DNA from: Ilumatobacteraceae bacterium
GTDB lineage: Bacteria > Actinomycetota > Acidimicrobiia > Acidimicrobiales > Ilumatobacteraceae
Direction of reading: 5' to 3'
Length of the DNA: 64,000 nucleotides
Assembly: GCA_025463305.1 (NCBI GenBank)
Contig: JAOBWK010000007.1
Span: forward strand, 1 to 64,000
The notes beneath the pieces were generated by a model that was given only the letters and a program-made list of their open reading frames with translations, was not told the origin of the DNA and did no database searches. Below, piece after piece: positions 60,107 to 64,000 of this stretch. Position 1 is the first letter of the stretch, and each line of letters opens with the position of its first letter. The position numbers and the translations under genes were made by a program.

Positions 60107-60945
60107 TGGCGGGCACGTCGACGTACGAGACGTTGCTGGTCGAGCGCCGCGGCGCCGTCGGCTGGCTCACGTTCAACCGGCCGGCATCGGCCAACGCGAT
60201 GGACGCGACGATGCTCAGCGAGCTGGAGCGCGCGTGGCGCGAGCTCGACGCCGACGACGACGTGCGCGTCATCGTCAACACCGGTGCGGGTGCCGCGTTC
60301 CAGACGGGCCTCGACGTCGTGCAGCTCAGCCGAGAACCGGACGCGCTGCGCGAGCAGTCGCGCCGCACCAAGCGCGCCGAGCTGCGCCTGACCGCGTGGC
60401 ACAACAGCGTGTGGAAGCCGGTCATCGCCGCGGTCAACGGTGTGTGCGCCGGTGGCGGTCTGCACTTCGTCGCCGACGCCGACATCGTGATCGCCTCGAG
60501 CAACGCGACGTTCGTCGATCCGCACGTGTCCATCGGACAGGTCGCCGCCTACGAGGACATCGCGCTCGTCCAGAAGTCGCCCTCCGAATCGATCCTGCGG
60601 ATGGCTCTCGTCGGCCGTCACGAACGGATCACGGCCGCGCGCGCACTGCAGCTCGGCATCCTCAGCCAGGTCGTGGACCCACCCGAGGGGCTCGCCGATG
60701 CGGCCCAGGAGCTCGCCGAGAAGATCGCCAAGAACTCCCCCGCGGCGATGCGCGCCACCAAGCGTGCCCTCTGGGGCGCGCTCGAGCTCGGCCTCACCGA
60801 CGCTTGCCGTGCCGGCGCGCGGGAGCTGGTCTCGATGTGGGGCCATCCCGACCAGACCGAAGGCCCGCTCGCGTTCGCCGAGAAGCGCGAGCCGCAGTGG
60901 GCCCGCCAGAGCAACGACCCTCGCGACGACACGGAGACCACGTGA
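60106..60945 (+). CDS. Crotonase-family protein with His at both catalytic Glu positions (copy 1)
   Basis: The 279-residue crotonase has VGWLTFNRPASANAMDATM, FQTGLDVVQL and VNGVCAGGGLHFVADADI. At the two positions where hydratases have Glu it has His (GGGLHF instead of GGGxEL; VDPHVSIG instead of xxPExxLG). Normal hydratase chemistry is therefore unlikely; hydrolysis, C-C cleavage or isomerisation are possibilities known in the superfamily. It is a tandem paralogue of the next gene, sharing a nearly identical C-terminal third. Confidence 0.9.
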   Translation: MAGTSTYETLLVERRGAVGWLTFNRPASANAMDATMLSELERAWRELDADDDVRVIVNTGAGAAFQTGLDVVQLSREPDALREQSRRTKRAELRLTAWHNSVWKPVIAAVNGVCAGGGLHFVADADIVIASSNATFVDPHVSIGQVAAYEDIALVQKSPSESILRMALVGRHERITAARALQLGILSQVVDPPEGLADAAQELAEKIAKNSPAAMRATKRALWGALELGLTDACRAGARELVSMWGHPDQTEGPLAFAEKREPQWARQSNDPRDDTETT

Positions 60946-61742
60946 ACTACTCCACCTTCGACTGCCTCCAGATCGAGCGGCACGGTCCCGTCGGCTGGCT
61001 GATCAACAACCGCCCGGATCAGCTGAACGCGATGTCGGCGCAGATGCGCGACGAGTTCGCCGTGGCCTGGAAGGAGCTCGATGCCGATGACGACGTGCGC
61101 GTCATCGTCCACACCGGCAACGGACGCGCGTTCCAGACGGGTGTCGACGTCACCGAGATCGCCGGCGACGGCGTCGGGATGGAGCGCTACCGCGACTCCG
61201 TCGCCAACTTCGATCTGCACTTCACGTCGTGGCACCAGCAGGTCTGGAAGCCGGTCATCACCGCTGTCAACGGCATCTGTGCCGGCGGCGGGTTCCACTG
61301 GGTGGCCGATGCCGACATCGTGATCGCCGCATCCGATGCGCAGTTCTTCGATCCGCACGTCTCGGTGGGCCAAGTCGTCAGCATCGAAGCCATCGGGCTG
61401 ATGCGCAAGATGCCCGTCGAGGCCGTGATGCGGATGGCGTTCGTCGGCCGGTACGAGCGGATGAACGCCCAGCGCGCCTACGAGCTGGGGATGATCTCCC
61501 AGATCGTCGATCCGCCGGAGCAGCTGCGCGACGAGGCCCAGGCGCTGGCCGAGAAGATCGCCAAGAACTCACCGGCCGCGATGCGCGCCACCAAGAAGGC
61601 ACTGTGGGGCGCGCTCGAGCTCGGCCTGACTGATGCGTGCAAGGCGGGCGCACAAGAGCTGGTCTCGATGTGGGGCCATCCCGATCAGACGGAAGGACCG
61701 CGAGCGTTCGCCGAAAGGCGCGACGCCAACTGGCAGCCCTGA
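60942..61742 (+). CDS. Crotonase-family protein with His at both catalytic Glu positions (copy 2)
   Basis: The 266-residue paralogue of the preceding gene has the same His substitutions (GGGFHWVADADI; FDPHVSVG). The stretch from AEKIAKNSPAAMRATK to the end differs from copy 1 at only a few positions, while the middle, around the acyl pocket (GDGVGMERYRDSVANFDLHF), has diverged. Duplication followed by pocket change suggests two related substrates or a heteromer. GTG start overlapping the previous stop. Confidence 0.9.
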   Translation: MNYSTFDCLQIERHGPVGWLINNRPDQLNAMSAQMRDEFAVAWKELDADDDVRVIVHTGNGRAFQTGVDVTEIAGDGVGMERYRDSVANFDLHFTSWHQQVWKPVITAVNGICAGGGFHWVADADIVIAASDAQFFDPHVSVGQVVSIEAIGLMRKMPVEAVMRMAFVGRYERMNAQRAYELGMISQIVDPPEQLRDEAQALAEKIAKNSPAAMRATKKALWGALELGLTDACKAGAQELVSMWGHPDQTEGPRAFAERRDANWQP

Positions 61743-61755
61743 GCACTCGTCGCGC

Positions 61756-62439
61756 TCAGCCGTTCCCACGACCGGCCGACGGGCGATCGATCAGACCCCG
61801 CCCGGCGAACACGTCGACCACCTTCTCCCCGATCTGCTCCATCATCGTCACGTACTCCTCGGCGGCCAAGGTCGTGCTGCCTGCCGCGACGGCCGCGGCG
61901 ATCGCCTTCAGCCCGCGACGCTCGGTCGGGATCGCTGCCGGCACGAGCGTGAAGAAGTCGCCCGGCACCAGCGTCGACAGGGCCTGCAGCACGACCTCGG
62001 TGCGATCCGACCGAGCCGCACGGACGACGACCCCATGGAACGCACGCGTGGCCGCGGTGAACGCCGCCGGATCGTCGCCCTTCGGCAACGACCGCGCCAT
62101 CCGTACCAGCTCGCGACCGAGCGCCTCGCCGCTCGAGCGCTCGATGGCCCGGCGCGCGGCAAGGCCGTAGGCCAGCCCGAACAGCTCGTAGTGATCGCGG
62201 ACGGCGTCGGCGTCGATGGCCCGCACGAACGCTCCGCGGTGCAGCTCGATGGTCACCCAGCCCTCGCGCTCGAGGCCGATCAGTGCCTCGCGCACCGGGA
62301 TGCGGCTGATGCCCAGCGCCTCGGCGATCTCGGTCTGCGGCACGCGAGTGCCGGGCAGCAGCTCGCCGCGGAAGATCGCTCGGCGGATGTGGAACGCGAC
62401 CCGTTCGGCCGTACCGGCCCGGACGACCGGTGGGGTCAC
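61756..62439 (-). CDS. GntR-family (FCD) transcriptional regulator
   Basis: The 227-residue protein has a GntR winged helix (AERVAFHIRRAIFRGELLPGTRVPQTEIAEALGISRIPVREALIGLEREGWVTI) and an all-helical FCD effector domain. The GTG start overlaps the aldolase stop (GTGA), so it is cotranscribed with the aldolase, and it is convergent with the crotonase operon. FCD regulators usually bind organic or acyl ligands and TGT-ACA half-sites; the TGTATACA and TTGTATATAA sites 5-10 kb away are candidate targets. Confidence 0.91.
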   Translation of the reverse strand: MTPPVVRAGTAERVAFHIRRAIFRGELLPGTRVPQTEIAEALGISRIPVREALIGLEREGWVTIELHRGAFVRAIDADAVRDHYELFGLAYGLAARRAIERSSGEALGRELVRMARSLPKGDDPAAFTAATRAFHGVVVRAARSDRTEVVLQALSTLVPGDFFTLVPAAIPTERRGLKAIAAAVAAGSTTLAAEEYVTMMEQIGEKVVDVFAGRGLIDRPSAGRGNG

Positions 62440-63170
62440 GAGTCGAGCAGGTCGGGCTCGGCGCGCAGCTCCTGACGGGCCATCGCCTCCCAGAACCCGA
62501 TGAACTTGTCGCCGTCGCTCTTGGCCATCGTGTCGAGCACGGTGGCGGGCAGCGGAGAGCGCAGCTCGCCGCCGGCCGCGCGGACCTGCCACGCACGCGT
62601 GCAGCGCTGCTCGAGCGCGACCGCACGCTGGTGGATGGCGCGTGCCGACATCCCGATCACGAACACGCCGTGGCCGGCGAGCAGCGCGAGGTCGGCGTCG
62701 CCGAGCGCGGCGACGGCCGAGCGCGCGGCGTCGAGGTTGTTGACAGCGCCCTCGTACTCGTCGACCAGCACCAGCTCGCCACCGCCGAGCGCGCTGCTCT
62801 GGTCCATCCGCGGTGGGACCTCACGCATGTCGGCCCAGATCGTGCCGTACCGCGGGTGGTTGTGCATCGCCCACGCCACGTCGGGTCGCGCCTCGTGCAG
62901 GGCGAGGTGCAGCGGGATGCCCGGTGGCACAGGCCAGTCACCCTCGACGACGTTGCCCTGCAGATCGATCCGGATCACCTGGCTGGGGCGCAGCTCGTTC
63001 CACGTGATCAGCCACGGGTTGCAGAGCAGCGTGCCGTCGCCGAGGTTCACGGTGATGTGGCCGGCCAGGTGATCGTCGTAGCCCTCGCGCCACAGGCACC
63101 GGGCGAGCACCACGAGCGCCTGGCGGTCGGTCAGTTCGGGCAACAGGTGATCGGGCTTCGGTTCGAACAC
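62436..63170 (-). CDS. Class II aldolase/adducin-family protein
   Basis: The 244-residue metal-dependent aldolase fold has DDHLAGHITVNLGDG, zinc ligands in MHNHPRYGT and a further His in LLAGHGVFVIG; Glu in VDEYEGAVNN may take part. It should cleave or form a C-C bond next to a carbonyl, or act as an epimerase or decarboxylase. It is the first gene of an operon with the GntR regulator. Confidence 0.9.
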   Translation of the reverse strand: MFEPKPDHLLPELTDRQALVVLARCLWREGYDDHLAGHITVNLGDGTLLCNPWLITWNELRPSQVIRIDLQGNVVEGDWPVPPGIPLHLALHEARPDVAWAMHNHPRYGTIWADMREVPPRMDQSSALGGGELVLVDEYEGAVNNLDAARSAVAALGDADLALLAGHGVFVIGMSARAIHQRAVALEQRCTRAWQVRAAGGELRSPLPATVLDTMAKSDGDKFIGFWEAMARQELRAEPDLLDS

Positions 63171-63257
63171 GGTCCACTCTCCGTTCAGCTGGAGCCGACC
63201 GTACTCCCACCACGCATCGCTGACGAGATCAGACCGGCGCCGATCGAACGTGCCGGC

Positions 63258-64000
63258 TCAGACCGAGCGGATCTCCATCTGCCCGTCGTGCACGCGCGTC
63301 TCGTACGCCGGCTGGGGCACGGTGGCCGGTCCGTGGACGACGCTGCCGTCGTCCATCCGGAACGTGCTCCCGTGCCACGGGCATGCCACGCACACGTCGC
63401 GGCCCGAGCCGGTGAGCTCACCCTCGTTCAGTGGTCCGCCGGCGTGGCTGCAGCGGTTGCTGATCGCGAGGTGCGACCGCCCGGAACGATGCAGGAGCAC
63501 CTTCTTGCCGTCGACCGAGCGGACGACCGGCTTGTCCTCGGTGAGGTCGTCGTCGGCCATCACGTCGGTCCACGACGTGGTGGCTTCCTCGGCGAAGGTG
63601 TTGTTGACGCCGACGCCGCGCACGAGGGTGAGGTGGCCGCCGAGGTAGCCGCCCACCGACATCACGCCCATCCCGACTCCGCCGAGCACCGTGGCCGCGA
63701 GCCGGTTGCCGCGGTGGCGGGCGACGATCGACGCGGCGTAGAGGCCGACGCCGACGAGGTTCGACACGGCGTGCACGGCACCGATGCGCGTCTCCGGATC
63801 GTTGGTGTCGGACCAGTCGGCGAGGCCGCTCGCCGCGGTCGGCACAACGGACAGCGCGCCGATGATCGCCAACGTGTTGGCCGACTTCGTCGCCCGCCGA
63901 CCGCCGATCACGTCGAGGATGGTTGCGCTCGTGAACGAGCCGATCGCCACGTCGGTCAGCATCGGGTGCAGCTGGTGGCCGAGCCACGTGCCGCTGAGGA
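63258..64000 (-). CDS. DUF2231 membrane protein fused to a Rieske [2Fe-2S] domain (5' end outside window)
   Basis: The frame stays open to the right edge; GTWLGHQLHPMLTDVAIGSF at the border is the usual DUF2231 opening, so the true start lies beyond. About four membrane helices follow, then a Rieske domain with cluster ligands in CSHAGGP and CPWHGSTF. It is probably an electron-transfer protein facing the cytoplasm. Redox partners are unknown. Confidence 0.9.
   Translation of the reverse strand, partial: LSGTWLGHQLHPMLTDVAIGSFTSATILDVIGGRRATKSANTLAIIGALSVVPTAASGLADWSDTNDPETRIGAVHAVSNLVGVGLYAASIVARHRGNRLAATVLGGVGMGVMSVGGYLGGHLTLVRGVGVNNTFAEEATTSWTDVMADDDLTEDKPVVRSVDGKKVLLHRSGRSHLAISNRCSHAGGPLNEGELTGSGRDVCVACPWHGSTFRMDDGSVVHGPATVPQPAYETRVHDGQMEIRSV

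Overview
The window is high-GC actinobacterial chromosome. Gene content (CYP142-like P450, F420-dependent LLM and PPOX enzymes, a mycofactocin-coupled SDR, many acyl-CoA ligases, dehydrogenases and crotonases, and secreted proteins with actinobacterial 'RLLDTR' modules) points to a free-living heterotroph of the class Acidimicrobiia, possibly Ilumatobacter-like. The family placement is inference. About 63 protein genes are seen, one probably frameshifted and two cut by the window edges. No rRNA, tRNA, CRISPR array or insertion sequence was recognised.

Layout. 1-4.1 kb: the end of a secreted NHL-repeat protein and an acyl-CoA ligase. 4.1-12.1 kb: a PadR regulator with its palindromic operator, a DUF7064-like protein whose start codon lies inside a perfect 16-bp inverted repeat, two SDRs, an LLM oxidoreductase, a glucarate-dehydratase-like enolase next to a beta-helix lipoprotein, and small proteins. 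12.2-18.1 kb: a membrane SpoIIE-type phosphatase, a Nei-type DNA glycosylase, a Tat-exported phosphoesterase, a STAS protein and an MFS exporter. 18.1-24.9 kb: an SDR without its catalytic lysine, a four-gene operon built round an atypical NRAMP-family transporter with two PRC-barrel proteins and a lipoprotein, DUF72, PilZ, an Asp-nucleophile alpha/beta hydrolase and a patatin. 24.9-34.9 kb: a dimethylglycine/sarcosine dehydrogenase-like enzyme, a thioesterase, a MarR-MFS pair, a second RLLDTR protein, an AraC-like regulator, VOC and cupin proteins and a PPOX/LLM pair. 35-45 kb: a ligase, an N-terminally truncated TMEM175-like channel, an Old Yellow Enzyme, an acyl-CoA dehydrogenase, a periplasmic binding lipoprotein, a GAF-phosphatase, a crotonase and a CYP142-like P450. 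45-50.5 kb: an IclR regulator divergent from an N-acyl-D-amino-acid deacylase-like enzyme, a broken small membrane gene, a haloacid-dehalogenase-like protein, a DinB-like protein and the mycofactocin-coupled SDR.

50.5-63.2 kb is the most coherent catabolic region. A ligase/crotonase operon diverges from another ligase across a 48-bp gap holding a TGTATACA palindrome. Further on come a Clp-N-domain regulator with two operators over a leaderless promoter, a DUF1214 protein, a sulfotransferase, and a translationally coupled MaoC-like dehydratase, acyl-CoA dehydrogenase and tandem pair of crotonases. A convergent GntR regulator overlaps a class II aldolase. Both tandem crotonases carry His where the two catalytic Glu normally sit, so this may be a CoA-dependent pathway with unusual chemistry; the substrate cannot be read from the sequence. 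The window ends in a DUF2231-Rieske membrane protein.

Regulation. Several genes have a TANNNT -10 box 6-8 nt before the start codon, the arrangement expected of leaderless transcripts. Operator-like palindromes can be assigned to PadR, MarR, IclR and Clp-N regulators.
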